DNA of 35,470 nucleotides from an uncultured Lachnospiraceae bacterium (GTDB lineage Bacteria > Bacillota > Clostridia > Lachnospirales > Lachnospiraceae). The stretch lies in the NCBI GenBank assembly GCA_947630925.1, contig CANRJM010000023.1, positions 1 to 35,470 on the forward strand. The letters run 5' to 3'. Made by a program: the position numbers and the translations under genes. Positions 1 to 8,128 of the stretch are shown piece by piece. Positions within the stretch are counted from its first letter, which is position 1; the number at the start of each line of letters is the position of its first letter. Below the pieces are notes generated by a model. It saw only the letters and a program-made list of their open reading frames with translations. It ran no database searches and was not told the origin of the DNA.

Positions 1-76
1 CCGTGTACCGAACGGTACGCACGGTGGTGTGAGAGGTCGGAATTTCTCATTTAAGAGAAATTCCTCCTACTCGATT
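1..76 (+). ncRNA. 3' end of a group II intron (domains V and VI)
   Basis: Bases 1-24 fold as domain V. CCGTG (1-5) pairs with CACGG (20-24), TACC (6-9) pairs with GGTA (14-17), the loop is GAAC, and a two-base bulge CG sits at 18-19. Domain VI follows: GAG (31-33) pairs with CTC (70-72), AGG with CCT, and a 10-bp stem is formed by 39-48 and 55-64. A69 is left unpaired as the branch point. The 3' splice site should be about 7 bases after it, near 75-76. The rest of the intron and its reverse transcriptase lie outside the window. The intron sits directly upstream of the tail-assembly chaperone gene, inside the phage tail operon. Reading 29-100 as protein would translate intron RNA. Confidence 0.8.
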
Positions 77-100
77 TATGCAAAAAATGGAGGTAGAACA

Positions 101-511
101 ATGAATTTAGTAGAAAAGTTAATGAAAATTGACAGCGGGGAATTTAACAAAAAGAAAACAAAGGAAATGACAAGTAAAATATTGTCTGAAATCTTGGGAG
201 AAGAAACGACCATTACAATACAAAGCGTTGATCCGCAGGAAATCTTAGAGTTATCCGCAAGCGGATTGGACGACGACGGAAACCTAATTATCAAAAAGAC
301 GCTTGAAACAAACAGTTTGATTGTGGCGGCAGCAGTTGTAGATCCACCATTGAAAGACACGGATTTAATAAAACATCTTGGAGTGGCTACACCGGCAGAG
401 GCGGCACGAAAACTTTTCAAAGGAGAAATAAATACCATTGCAGCGAAAGTAAATGAAATGGCGGGATTTAACATTGACGCAGACGAGGTAGAAAAAGAAG
501 TAAAAAACTAA
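101..511 (+). CDS. Phage tail assembly chaperone, short form (XkdN-like)
   Basis: A 136-residue protein resembling the XkdN-like tail assembly chaperones of PBSX-type contractile phages. Such chaperones coat the tape measure protein while the tail tube assembles. The ATG at 101 is chosen because GGAGG at 90-94 precedes it at good spacing and because everything upstream belongs to group II intron domain VI. The protein is acidic at its C-terminus and ends in VKN. Its last codons contain the slippery heptamer A AAA AAC, which allows the extended product described separately. The position just before the tape measure gene is the expected one (lambda gpG/gpGT arrangement). The family call is from sequence recall and gene order. 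Confidence 0.8.
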   Translation: MNLVEKLMKIDSGEFNKKKTKEMTSKILSEILGEETTITIQSVDPQEILELSASGLDDDGNLIIKKTLETNSLIVAAAVVDPPLKDTDLIKHLGVATPAEAARKLFKGEINTIAAKVNEMAGFNIDADEVEKEVKN

Positions 512-690
512 TTGAAACCGATAGGGAGGTACAGTTTGATTACCTACACTATCGGTTTTTGCATTGGGAGATAGGGCAATACATCAATCTACCTTATGGG
601 AAAAAGCAGATCGCGCACGCCTATATGCTGCAATACCTGGAAGATCGCAACGAGGAAATTAATGCGATATTCGGAGCAGAGGAGGGGTAA
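101..690 (+). CDS. Frameshifted long form of the tail assembly chaperone (gpGT-like)
   Basis: A -1 slip on A AAA AAC at 502-508 moves ribosomes into a frame that stays open from 508 to the TAA at 688-690. This adds 60 residues and gives a 196-residue fusion. The extension begins LIETDREVQFDYLHY and contains GKKQIAHAYMLQYLEDRNEE, a charged helical segment. No separate start codon with a ribosome binding site is seen for this second frame, so it is best read only as an extension. In lambda the equivalent T domain binds the tape measure protein. Slippage is inferred from sequence only; its efficiency is unknown. Confidence 0.75.
502..556 (+). promoter_or_regulatory. Programmed -1 ribosomal frameshift signal
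   Basis: The slippery heptamer A AAA AAC (502-508) fits the X XXY YYZ rule in the reading frame of the short chaperone. Eight bases later a stem-loop starts: ACCGATAG (517-524) pairs with CTATCGGT (549-556), with an inner stem AGGTA (527-531) / TACCT (541-545). Spacing and stem length fit known frameshift stimulators. The T-run just after the stem makes it look like a terminator, but the extended reading frame runs straight through it into the tape measure gene. Confidence 0.8.
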
Positions 691-693
691 GGC

Positions 694-3522
694 ATGGGCA
701 GGGTAATAAGTACCTGTATACAGTTCATTGATGCATTTAGTAATCCGTCAAAACAAACAATTGCAAATATGCGGAAAATGGCAAATGAGGCAAAGGCAGT
801 CGGGAAAAGCATACAGAGCGCAGGAAACACCATACAGAACGCAGGGAAAAGCCTAACCAAGACCGTAACCGCACCGATTGCGGGGGTAGGGATTGCAGCA
901 GTAAAGACGGCGGCAGACTACGAAAGTGCAATGAGCAATGTTAAGGCGATTACCGGAGCGGTCGGCAACGACTTTAAGAAATTAGAAAAATTAGGCAAGG
1001 ATCTTGGAGCCTCTACCGCATGGAGTGCAAAAGAGTGCGCCGAGGCTATGCAATATACCGGCATGGCAGGTTGGACGGCGGCGGACAACGTAGCAGGGTT
1101 AAAAGGCATATTAGACCTTGCAAGCGCAAGCGGTACAGATCTTGCGAGGACGTCAGATATTATGACAGACGCAATAAGCGCATTTGGCTATAAGGCGTCG
1201 GATAGTGCGAAATTTGCAGACACAATGACAAAAGCGTGCACATCTGCCAATGTATCAGTAGAAACATTGGGAGAGAGTTACAAGTATTGCGGTGCTATAT
1301 GCGGCACTATGAGATATTCCATTGACGAGGTAACAACATCATTAGCGGCAATGGGAAACATGGGCATTAAAGGCAGCCAAGCAGGAACAACGCTTAAAAA
1401 TGCTATATCAAACATGGCAGCCCCGACAAAGAACATGAAAGCAGCTATGGACGATTTGAAAATAAGCATTACAAATCAAGACGGCAGCATGAAATCATGG
1501 GGCGACGTTATTAAAAATCTGCAAACCTCATTCAAAGGGCTAACACAGGATCAGCAGGCGGCATACGCAAAACAGCTTTTCGGAAAAGAAAGCATGGCGG
1601 GTATGCTTGCCATTATCAATACATCAACAAAAGATTATAACGCGCTTGCAGACGCAATAAAGAACAGCGGCGGCGCGGCAAACGAGGCGGCACAAACACA
1701 GCTTGACAACTTAAACGGTCAATTAACCCTGTTAAAATCCGCGTTAGAGGGAGCAGCAATCACGATAGGGGACAAACTGACACCATACGTCAAAACGGCG
1801 GTAGGTTGGGTACAAAAGGCTACAGACTGGTTTAACAGCCTATCAGACGCACAAGTAACCTCAATAATGAAATGGGCAGGAACAGCCGCAGCTATTGGAC
1901 CGTGTATATTGATTTTTGGGAAAGTAGTAACCGGAATAGGAAAAGCCGTAAGTATTTTTGGAAAAATAAGCGGAGCAGTGGCAAAAGCGGGTTCGGTTAT
2001 GGCACTAATCACAAGCCCGGCAGGTATTGTAATAGGCGTATTGACGGCAATAGCAGTGGCGGCGGTTCTGGTTGTTAAAAATTGGGACAAAATAAAGCCG
2101 GTTATTATGAATGTGAAAGCGTGGTTTGTTGACACATTCGGAGGAACGATCAAGCAGGCGCTCAATGGATTTAAGACGGTATTCACGGCTGCAATGAACG
2201 GCGTAAAATCAATCATGCCGAGCGTAGGACAGTTTATTAAAAACGGAATATCCGCAGCAATGCCAGCGGTGCAGGCGATAACGTCAGCACTGCAAACAAT
2301 GCTACCGGCAGCCATTGGAACAATAAAAACAGTAATTCAAACAGTAATACCGATCATACAGACGATCATTGCGACGTTATCAAAAATATTGCCAAAAGCA
2401 ATAGAAACAGTAAAATCAGTAATAAAGTCAATTGCTCCAGTAATTCAGACGGTAATAGGGGTTGTAGTAAAGGTTGCACCGATCATAGCCTCTACATTTG
2501 TAAGTGTGCTACAAAAACTCAATCCGGTTATAAAAACAATAGGAAACGCAATAAAAGCAGTTATACCGATTATAGGAAAACTGTTTTCAAATGCGTTTAG
2601 TTTTGTGGGCAAGACGATTACAAAGGTAATGCCGAGCATAAATAAAATTGCAAAGACGATAGGCAGCGTGCTTGTGTTTGCAATTCAGAAAGTGTCGCCG
2701 GTTATTACGAAATTGGCGGGTACATTCTCAACAGTATTTACAAAGGTGTTTAGCGTTGTAAGTGGAGCGGTTAAGAAGTTACAACCGGTATTTAATGCAA
2801 TAGGTGCCATTGTAAAAACGGTAATGAATGTTGTAGGAAAAGTAATTAGAGTAACTTTTAGCACAGCGGCTAATGTAATATCATCAGCGGCAGGAAGTAT
2901 TAAGCAGATCATAAGCGGTGTAATAAAGGTATTTGACGGAATTATAGACTTTGTAGGTGGCGTATTTACCGGAAATTGGAAAAAGGCTTGGGAGGGTGTT
3001 AAAAACATATTTGGAGGCGCATTTGAGGCATTGGGAGGTTTGTGCAAGGTTCCGATCAATGCAGTTATTGGACTAATCAATAGTGCGATAGATGGAATTA
3101 ATAGCATTTCTGTAGATATACCAAAGGGAATCCCGGTTGTTGGAGGCAAGCATATAAGTTTTAACATACCAACCATACCAACACTTGCAAGGGGTACACA
3201 GGACTGGAAAGGCGGCATTGTTCAGATCAACGAAAAAGGCGGCGAAATTGTAGACTTGCCAAAAGGTTCAAGGGTTTACCCTCATGATCAGAGCGTACAA
3301 ATGGCGCGAAAATCGGCAAACGGAAAATTAGCCGCGGCAGATCGGAGAGTAGTTAACTTAGAAAAATCAGCAGCCGACAAGAAAGGGAAAGGCGACATCA
3401 TAATAACTATTCCGAAACTTGCGGAGCAGATTGTAGTAAAAGATACAAAGGACATTGACAAAATAGCGGAGGAAATAGCAAAGAAACTAAGAGATATCGC
3501 AGAAAATATGGGGGTAGTGTAA
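694..3522 (+). CDS. Phage tail tape measure protein (TP901 family)
   Basis: A 942-residue tape measure protein that sets tail length and is threaded through the tail tube. The N-terminal third has the TP901-type core, for example 'AADYESAMSNVKAITGA' and 'WSAKECAEAMQYTGMAGW'. Residues of about 390-460 are strongly hydrophobic and could form membrane segments used during DNA entry. Residues of about 530-770 are a long series of amphipathic units of the kind 'VIKSIAPVIQTVIG' and 'AIKAVIPIIGKLF', typical of the rod region. The C-terminus is lysine-rich. The start at 694 follows GGAGGGG at good spacing, only 3 bases after the frameshift product ends. The stop overlaps the next start as TAATG. Confidence 0.95.
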   Translation: MGRVISTCIQFIDAFSNPSKQTIANMRKMANEAKAVGKSIQSAGNTIQNAGKSLTKTVTAPIAGVGIAAVKTAADYESAMSNVKAITGAVGNDFKKLEKLGKDLGASTAWSAKECAEAMQYTGMAGWTAADNVAGLKGILDLASASGTDLARTSDIMTDAISAFGYKASDSAKFADTMTKACTSANVSVETLGESYKYCGAICGTMRYSIDEVTTSLAAMGNMGIKGSQAGTTLKNAISNMAAPTKNMKAAMDDLKISITNQDGSMKSWGDVIKNLQTSFKGLTQDQQAAYAKQLFGKESMAGMLAIINTSTKDYNALADAIKNSGGAANEAAQTQLDNLNGQLTLLKSALEGAAITIGDKLTPYVKTAVGWVQKATDWFNSLSDAQVTSIMKWAGTAAAIGPCILIFGKVVTGIGKAVSIFGKISGAVAKAGSVMALITSPAGIVIGVLTAIAVAAVLVVKNWDKIKPVIMNVKAWFVDTFGGTIKQALNGFKTVFTAAMNGVKSIMPSVGQFIKNGISAAMPAVQAITSALQTMLPAAIGTIKTVIQTVIPIIQTIIATLSKILPKAIETVKSVIKSIAPVIQTVIGVVVKVAPIIASTFVSVLQKLNPVIKTIGNAIKAVIPIIGKLFSNAFSFVGKTITKVMPSINKIAKTIGSVLVFAIQKVSPVITKLAGTFSTVFTKVFSVVSGAVKKLQPVFNAIGAIVKTVMNVVGKVIRVTFSTAANVISSAAGSIKQIISGVIKVFDGIIDFVGGVFTGNWKKAWEGVKNIFGGAFEALGGLCKVPINAVIGLINSAIDGINSISVDIPKGIPVVGGKHISFNIPTIPTLARGTQDWKGGIVQINEKGGEIVDLPKGSRVYPHDQSVQMARKSANGKLAAADRRVVNLEKSAADKKGKGDIIITIPKLAEQIVVKDTKDIDKIAEEIAKKLRDIAENMGVV

Positions 3523-4094
3523 TGGAAATTTGGTTAAAGCAGGGAAAGAAACAATTAAGGCTGCCTATATTGCCGCAGGAGATAGGAGAGAGCGGCGAGC
3601 AGGATAATAAAACGGAAATCGTAAATGCTTTGGGAGAGGTAAACTTATTAGGTTTGTCAAAATTGGAAACAGTATCTTTGGAGGCGCATTTTCCAGAAAA
3701 GCCTATGTATTACGACCAATACAGCGGCTACCCAAGTCCTAAAAAGTGTGTAAAGTTAGTAAAAGAGATGAAAAAGAACGGCGTGATTAGATTTATACTC
3801 ACGCCGTTAATCAATTATGAGGCAACAATAGAACAATTTGAATGGAAATACATAGATGGCACCGGGGATATCCACTATACAATGGAGATAAAGAGGTATA
3901 GGCGACCAGTTAAAAAGCGCAGCACAAAGAAAGCAAAAAAGGTTACTGTTACAGTAAAGAAAGGCGACACATGGGCAAAATTAGCTAAAAAATACACAGG
4001 TTCGAGCAAGAACGCTAAAAAGATTGCGAAACAAAATAAAATGGCTAACAAGAAAAAGCCCCCGGTTGGAAAAAAGGTAACAATAAAACCATGA
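3522..4094 (+). CDS. LysM-domain tail/baseplate protein (XkdP-like)
   Basis: A 190-residue protein. The first ~130 residues match the XkdP-type proteins that connect the tail tube to the baseplate. A lysine-rich linker (~130-142) leads to a C-terminal LysM domain (~143-190) with the hallmark 'VKKGDTWAKLAKKYTGSS'. LysM domains bind peptidoglycan; in phage tails they usually stabilise the baseplate or help penetration. The gene overlaps the tape measure stop (TAATG) and its own end overlaps the next start as ATGA, so translation is probably coupled. Confidence 0.85.
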   Translation: MEIWLKQGKKQLRLPILPQEIGESGEQDNKTEIVNALGEVNLLGLSKLETVSLEAHFPEKPMYYDQYSGYPSPKKCVKLVKEMKKNGVIRFILTPLINYEATIEQFEWKYIDGTGDIHYTMEIKRYRRPVKKRSTKKAKKVTVTVKKGDTWAKLAKKYTGSSKNAKKIAKQNKMANKKKPPVGKKVTIKP

Positions 4095-5068
4095 TCATAA
4101 AATGGACAAAGAAAAGTAATAAAAAAACCTATAACATTACAAAAGCAGTGGGCACGGTTACATGGAGTGGTTCTACAACGCAGGCAGCAAGGCAGGCGAG
4201 TATAACCGTATTAAACGCACCAAACGATCCAAACATAAAGAAATTAAAATTAAATTTGGCGGCAGGCGACGTTATAGCACTATACGAGGATGGAAAAAAT
4301 ATTTTTTATGGAGAAATACAGACAAGCGAGAAAAAGGGAGAGATAGGCACAGTTACATATAATGCTACAGACTTATTGGGGCACCTATTACGAATTATGC
4401 ACAAAGGAAAGTATAAGAAAAAAACAGCAGAACGAATAACCCAATTAGTATGTAAAAAATACGGAATACAGACCGGAACCATTGTTAAGACAAAAAAAGC
4501 AATAAACAAGATCATCATAGACGGAAACAGTATTTACGACACAATTATGATCGCATACACAAAAGCAGCAAAAAGCACAGGAAAAAAATATATGTGCTAC
4601 ATGAAAGGAAAGAAATTATGCACAAAGGTAAAAGGTACAGTGGTAAGTGGCTATTCACTGGACGAAAAGAAAAATATTATTTCAGCCTCATATGAGGAAA
4701 CAATAGAGAATATGGTAGATCAAGTTAGGATATACAACGACAAGGGAAAACAGATAGGAGTAGTAAAAAATGCAGGGCACTTAAAACGCTATGGGCTTTA
4801 TCAAGAAATATATACAAAAGAAAAGGGAGTGAACGCAAAAAAAGCCGCTAAAAATATGCTTATAGGAGTGGAGAAAAAAGTAAATGCAGAAATTATAAAC
4901 GGGAATATAAAATGCACCGCAGGATCCGGCGTAAAAGTGCATGATAAGGCTACCGGATTAGACGGCTTATTTTGGATTGATAGCGATACCCACACGTGGG
5001 AGGGTGGCAAGTATACAATGAGTTTAGAATTGAATTTCAAAAATATTATGGATAAAAAAACAGCGTAG
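4091..5068 (+). CDS. Baseplate hub protein (XkdQ-like)
   Basis: A 325-residue protein resembling XkdQ and related hub proteins (gpD/gp27-like fold) that form the central ring of contractile baseplates. The N-terminus 'WSGSTTQAARQASITVLNAPND' and the middle 'AERITQLVCKKYGI' are typical of the family, as is the very lysine-rich composition. It starts inside the previous stop (ATGA) and lies between the LysM protein and DUF2577, the same order as in PBSX-type prophages. The assignment rests on recalled family resemblance plus gene order. Confidence 0.85.
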   Translation: MIIKWTKKSNKKTYNITKAVGTVTWSGSTTQAARQASITVLNAPNDPNIKKLKLNLAAGDVIALYEDGKNIFYGEIQTSEKKGEIGTVTYNATDLLGHLLRIMHKGKYKKKTAERITQLVCKKYGIQTGTIVKTKKAINKIIIDGNSIYDTIMIAYTKAAKSTGKKYMCYMKGKKLCTKVKGTVVSGYSLDEKKNIISASYEETIENMVDQVRIYNDKGKQIGVVKNAGHLKRYGLYQEIYTKEKGVNAKKAAKNMLIGVEKKVNAEIINGNIKCTAGSGVKVHDKATGLDGLFWIDSDTHTWEGGKYTMSLELNFKNIMDKKTA

Positions 5069-5079
5069 GAGGCGATAAA

Positions 5080-5325
5080 ATGAACGGCTACGAACAGATC
5101 ATAAATTTAATGAGGCAGCAGGGGAAAGTTAATAACTTGCCAGTACCGAGGCTTGCGGAAATGACAGCACCGGGAGAATGTGACATAGGAGATCTGATTT
5201 TAGACAGCGACGATCTTTTAGTAGCCGATCACTTAAAGGGAGAATTAAAAAAAGGAGATACGGTTTTAGTACAGCGTGTCAATGATGAAACATACGCAAT
5301 TATAGAAAGGTTGGTGGGGTTATGA
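5080..5325 (+). CDS. DUF2577 baseplate protein (XkdR-like)
   Basis: An 81-residue protein with the DUF2577 pattern: a short helical N-terminus ('GYEQIINLMRQQG') and a small beta-rich domain ('LKKGDTVLVQRVNDETYAIIERL') ending in a valine/isoleucine strand. DUF2577 proteins sit between hub and gp25-like genes in contractile phages and probably form part of the spike/hub collar. The start at 5080 follows AGGAGGCGATAAA. Its stop overlaps the next start (ATGA at 5322). Confidence 0.85.
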   Translation: MNGYEQIINLMRQQGKVNNLPVPRLAEMTAPGECDIGDLILDSDDLLVADHLKGELKKGDTVLVQRVNDETYAIIERLVGL

Positions 5326-5750
5326 GCCTTTTTCCGGCGTACATTGAGGACGACGAAATATTAGAGGATTTGGAGGAGGAATTAGAAACACCGAAAGAGT
5401 TTGGAATTGATTTTACAACAGGGCAATTAACCGGGAAAATTGTAGAGGGAATAGAGGCAATTAAGGTATGGTGCTATTTGGCGTTAAGGGTAGCACGATA
5501 CCATTTTTTTATTTGCAGTTGGGACTATGGTAGCGAAATAGAAGATTTATACGGTCAAGGGTTCAGCGCAGAGCATATAGAGAGCGAGATGGCACGAATG
5601 ATAGAGGAGTGCTTGCTTGAAAATGATTATATAGAGGCGGTGGACGTTTCAAACGCAAAGTATCAGAATGGGCGTTTTAGTGCCACGGTAACAATAGAAA
5701 CAATTTACGGAGATAGCGACAGCGACATATACGAAATGGAGGCAGCGTAA
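5322..5750 (+). CDS. DUF2634 baseplate wedge protein (XkdS/gp25-like)
   Basis: A 142-residue protein of the DUF2634 family, related to the T4 gp25 lysozyme-like wedge component. Diagnostic parts are the strongly acidic N-terminus ('EDDEILEDLEEELETPKE') and the later 'WDYGSEIEDLYGQG', which fits the conserved gp25-type region. It lies directly upstream of baseplate J, as in PBSX. Translation is probably coupled to the DUF2577 gene through the four-base overlap. Confidence 0.87.
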   Translation: MSLFPAYIEDDEILEDLEEELETPKEFGIDFTTGQLTGKIVEGIEAIKVWCYLALRVARYHFFICSWDYGSEIEDLYGQGFSAEHIESEMARMIEECLLENDYIEAVDVSNAKYQNGRFSATVTIETIYGDSDSDIYEMEAA

Positions 5751-6824
5751 ATGTACGATAACAAAGATTACGACACTATATTAGGGGATATGTGCGCACG
5801 AGTAAGCGGCAGCATAAACACCGGAGAGGGAACACTAGTAAATTTTGCATTGGCACCCGCGGCAGCAGAGTTAGAGGAGGCATATAACAATTTAGAAGTG
5901 GCAGACCTAAACGGAAGTGCCCTAACTTGCGATAGAGAACATTTAATTATTTTTGGAAATGAAAACAATATACCAATCAAGACTGCCACAAATGCTAAAT
6001 GGCTTGCAGAATTTAATGTAGATTTTGAAGTGGGAGAACGCTTTGAGGCGGGGGACTTAACATATATCAGCATAGAAAAAGTAGCAGAGAAAAAATATTA
6101 TTTGGAATGTGAAACAGCAGGAATAGAGGGAAATACAAAGCCGGACGACGAGTTACTGCCAATAGAATTTATTGACAATTATGAAAACGGCGAGCTGATA
6201 GAACTTGTAAAGGAAGCAACGGACGACGAAGAAACAGAAGTATATAGAGAAAGATACCTTGCAGAGCGAAAGCAGGAATATACCATGAGTGGAAACCGGG
6301 CAGACTACAAGAAATTCATTAAAGAATTGATTGGAGTAGGAGGAGTAAAGCAGGAAAGAGTAAAAAAAGAGCATAAACGCATAAACACCTATATAATATC
6401 GTCCTTATGGGGAAAACCAAGCGACGATATTATAGCGCAGGTACAGCAGGCGGTTGATCCCAAAGACAATCAAGGGGACGGAGAGGGGAAAGCCCCTTTT
6501 TGGCACGTTGTAGATGTTTATCCGGTAGAAACAGAGAAAATAAACATCAGTGCAAAATTTGAATTATTACCGGGAGTAAATTTTGAAACAGTGCTACCAA
6601 GCATAGAGGAGGCAATAAGCAGATATTTTACAGAACTTAACAAAACGTGGGAGGACGCAGGAAAAAACGGATTGATTGTAAGGACGTTAAAAGTGGCGGA
6701 GGTTATGGCGAGTGTAGAGAATGTGATTGATATTCAAAAATTGCTGCTAAACGGTTCGGGGGACAATATAACGCTACAAAGAAATACAATACCGGTCAAG
6801 GGGGCGATAACAAATGTTGATTGA
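5751..6824 (+). CDS. Baseplate J-like protein (XkdT)
   Basis: A 357-residue baseplate J family protein, the wedge component that closes the baseplate around the hub. Typical features are the N-terminal 'GTLVNFALAPAAAELEEAYNNL', the central 'YRERYLAERKQEYTMSGNRADYKKFI' and the late segment with 'EEAISRYFTEL'. The ATG at 5751 follows a GGAGG in the end of the previous gene with no intergenic gap. The 3' end overlaps the next gene by 11 bases. Confidence 0.92.
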   Translation: MYDNKDYDTILGDMCARVSGSINTGEGTLVNFALAPAAAELEEAYNNLEVADLNGSALTCDREHLIIFGNENNIPIKTATNAKWLAEFNVDFEVGERFEAGDLTYISIEKVAEKKYYLECETAGIEGNTKPDDELLPIEFIDNYENGELIELVKEATDDEETEVYRERYLAERKQEYTMSGNRADYKKFIKELIGVGGVKQERVKKEHKRINTYIISSLWGKPSDDIIAQVQQAVDPKDNQGDGEGKAPFWHVVDVYPVETEKINISAKFELLPGVNFETVLPSIEEAISRYFTELNKTWEDAGKNGLIVRTLKVAEVMASVENVIDIQKLLLNGSGDNITLQRNTIPVKGAITNVD

Positions 6825-7728
6825 TTATTACCCAAGAGTGGTAGGGCAAATCCGGGAAATAAAAGAAATTTGCAAAGCAGAGCAGCCGGAATTTGACAAT
6901 ATAAGCAAAGAGGTAGACCGGCTATTAGCAAATATGTTTATCACTACATCAGATGAACACGGAATAGCGAGATTTGAGGAGGAACTAGGGATAGTACCAA
7001 CACCAGAACAAAGCATAGAAGAACGCCGCACAGTGATAATGATTAGGGTTGCAAAAAAAAATCTTAGCTTTAGGGATATTCTGAATTTGATACAAAATTA
7101 TTCGAGTGAGATTGATTTAATTCCGGATTATGATAACGACGAATTGAGCGTTATCGTTGGCGACGCAGTAAATAATGTAGGGATAATATATAAAACTCTG
7201 GACGGGATTTTAGGATTAAATATATATATTTTTTTTACGTATGAGGCTACCGCGTTTCTTGAAATGATAGAAACGCCAAAAGCACTTGACTTGGAAACAA
7301 CCGTTAATTGGTGGAAAAATCAAAAAGGCGCATGGTACTTGGACGGTTCTGTAAAGCTAGACGGCAGCAGGCTATTAAATGCGGCAATATGGCAACAGAA
7401 AATAGCCTTAGACTTAGAAACGGCAGTAAAGACAGCAGAACATTTTAAGGTAGCGGCTATAGATAACGAATTAACTACATTTTTTAAAATGAAAGAAGGT
7501 GAGCATTATGTAGATTTTGAAACAACCGTTAAATTGGACGGTAGCAAAAAACTTGACGCCGTTTTGTGGGTACAGACAGCAGCGGACTTAGAAACGGCAG
7601 TAAAGGCAACGGAAACTTTTAAGGATATAACCGTAACAATGCAGCGGGATTTATGGTATTTAGACAGTTCTGTAAAATTGGACGGTAGCAGAAAACTTGA
7701 TGCAAAGACAATAAAGGAGGAAATATAA
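6814..7728 (+). CDS. DUF2313/YmfQ-like tail protein with C-terminal repeats
   Basis: A 304-residue protein. The first ~150 residues match the DUF2313 (YmfQ) family, including 'LANMFITTSDEHGIARFEEELG' and 'ERRTVIMIRVAKK'. This family follows baseplate J in contractile tails and links the baseplate to tail fibres. From about residue 150 the protein is made of imperfect repeats of the form 'LETTV..' followed by 'VKLDGSR.LDA', present three times. Such repeats probably make an elongated beta stalk to which the fibre attaches. The start at 6814 overlaps the end of the previous gene. Confidence 0.85.
   Translation: MLIDYYPRVVGQIREIKEICKAEQPEFDNISKEVDRLLANMFITTSDEHGIARFEEELGIVPTPEQSIEERRTVIMIRVAKKNLSFRDILNLIQNYSSEIDLIPDYDNDELSVIVGDAVNNVGIIYKTLDGILGLNIYIFFTYEATAFLEMIETPKALDLETTVNWWKNQKGAWYLDGSVKLDGSRLLNAAIWQQKIALDLETAVKTAEHFKVAAIDNELTTFFKMKEGEHYVDFETTVKLDGSKKLDAVLWVQTAADLETAVKATETFKDITVTMQRDLWYLDSSVKLDGSRKLDAKTIKEEI
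7329..7710 (+). repeat. Tandem coding repeats in the DUF2313 protein
   Basis: Three imperfect copies of a unit encoding 'SVKLDGSRLLNA', 'TVKLDGSKKLDA' and 'SVKLDGSRKLDA' start near 7350, 7530 and 7670. Each is preceded by an 'LETAVK' or 'FETTVK' element. The DNA copies are similar but not identical, which fits old duplication followed by drift, or recombination between copies. Confidence 0.7.
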
Positions 7729-7730
7729 AA

Positions 7731-8114
7731 ATGGCAACAAAGGCAATTACAACAACAATAGCAAAAAAGAAAATGCTGCTTGCAAGAGCCGGGCAGCAGG
7801 AGTTACCAGCAATTACAAAAATGGTTTTCGGATCCGGTGGCGTAAATTTAGCAGGGGAAGTATTGGAACCAAGTGAGGAGCAGCAGGAATTAAAAGAGGA
7901 AATTTACGAAAAAGACATTGGAAAGGTAGAGATCGTCAGTGATACGCAGATCAGATATTATTGTACATTAAACGAAAATGAATTGATAGACAAGGATATT
8001 AGCGAAATTGCACTTGCAGATGCTGACGGAGATTTGGTTACTATCAAGAACTTTAAGGCAAAAGGAAAAGACAGTGATTTTGAGATGACATTTAAGATTA
8101 ATGATACCATGTAA
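7731..8114 (+). CDS. Phage tail fibre / tail-associated protein
   Basis: A 127-residue protein lying between the DUF2313 gene and the putative receptor-binding protein. It begins 'MATKAITTTIAKKKMLLARAG', has a glycine-rich 'KMVFGSGGVN', and ends in beta-rich sequence. The pattern is like the N-terminal domains of phage tail-fibre proteins that attach to the baseplate ('tail fibre N-terminal' type). The start follows AAAGGAGGAAATATAAAA. I infer that it joins the baseplate to the next protein; its exact role cannot be read from sequence. Confidence 0.65.
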   Translation: MATKAITTTIAKKKMLLARAGQQELPAITKMVFGSGGVNLAGEVLEPSEEQQELKEEIYEKDIGKVEIVSDTQIRYYCTLNENELIDKDISEIALADADGDLVTIKNFKAKGKDSDFEMTFKINDTM

Positions 8115-8128
8115 GGAGGACATGAGAA

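Noticed and set aside
29-100. N-terminal extension of the tail chaperone frame
   Set aside because: These bases form group II intron domains V-VI, and the ribosome binding site fits only the ATG at 101.
517-560. Hairpin followed by TTTTT, looking like a terminator
   Set aside because: It lies eight bases after a slippery heptamer and inside the extended -1 reading frame of the tail chaperone, so it is better explained as a frameshift stimulator.
1719-3218. Long minus-strand frames opposite the tape measure gene (198 and 177 codons)
   Set aside because: They are antisense shadows of a repetitive hydrophobic gene, with no start signals and hydrophobic filler sequence.
7329-7710. Regular repeats that might be a CRISPR array
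   Set aside because: Copies are imperfect, unequal in spacing and in frame, and encode protein repeats. No CRISPR array was seen anywhere in the window.
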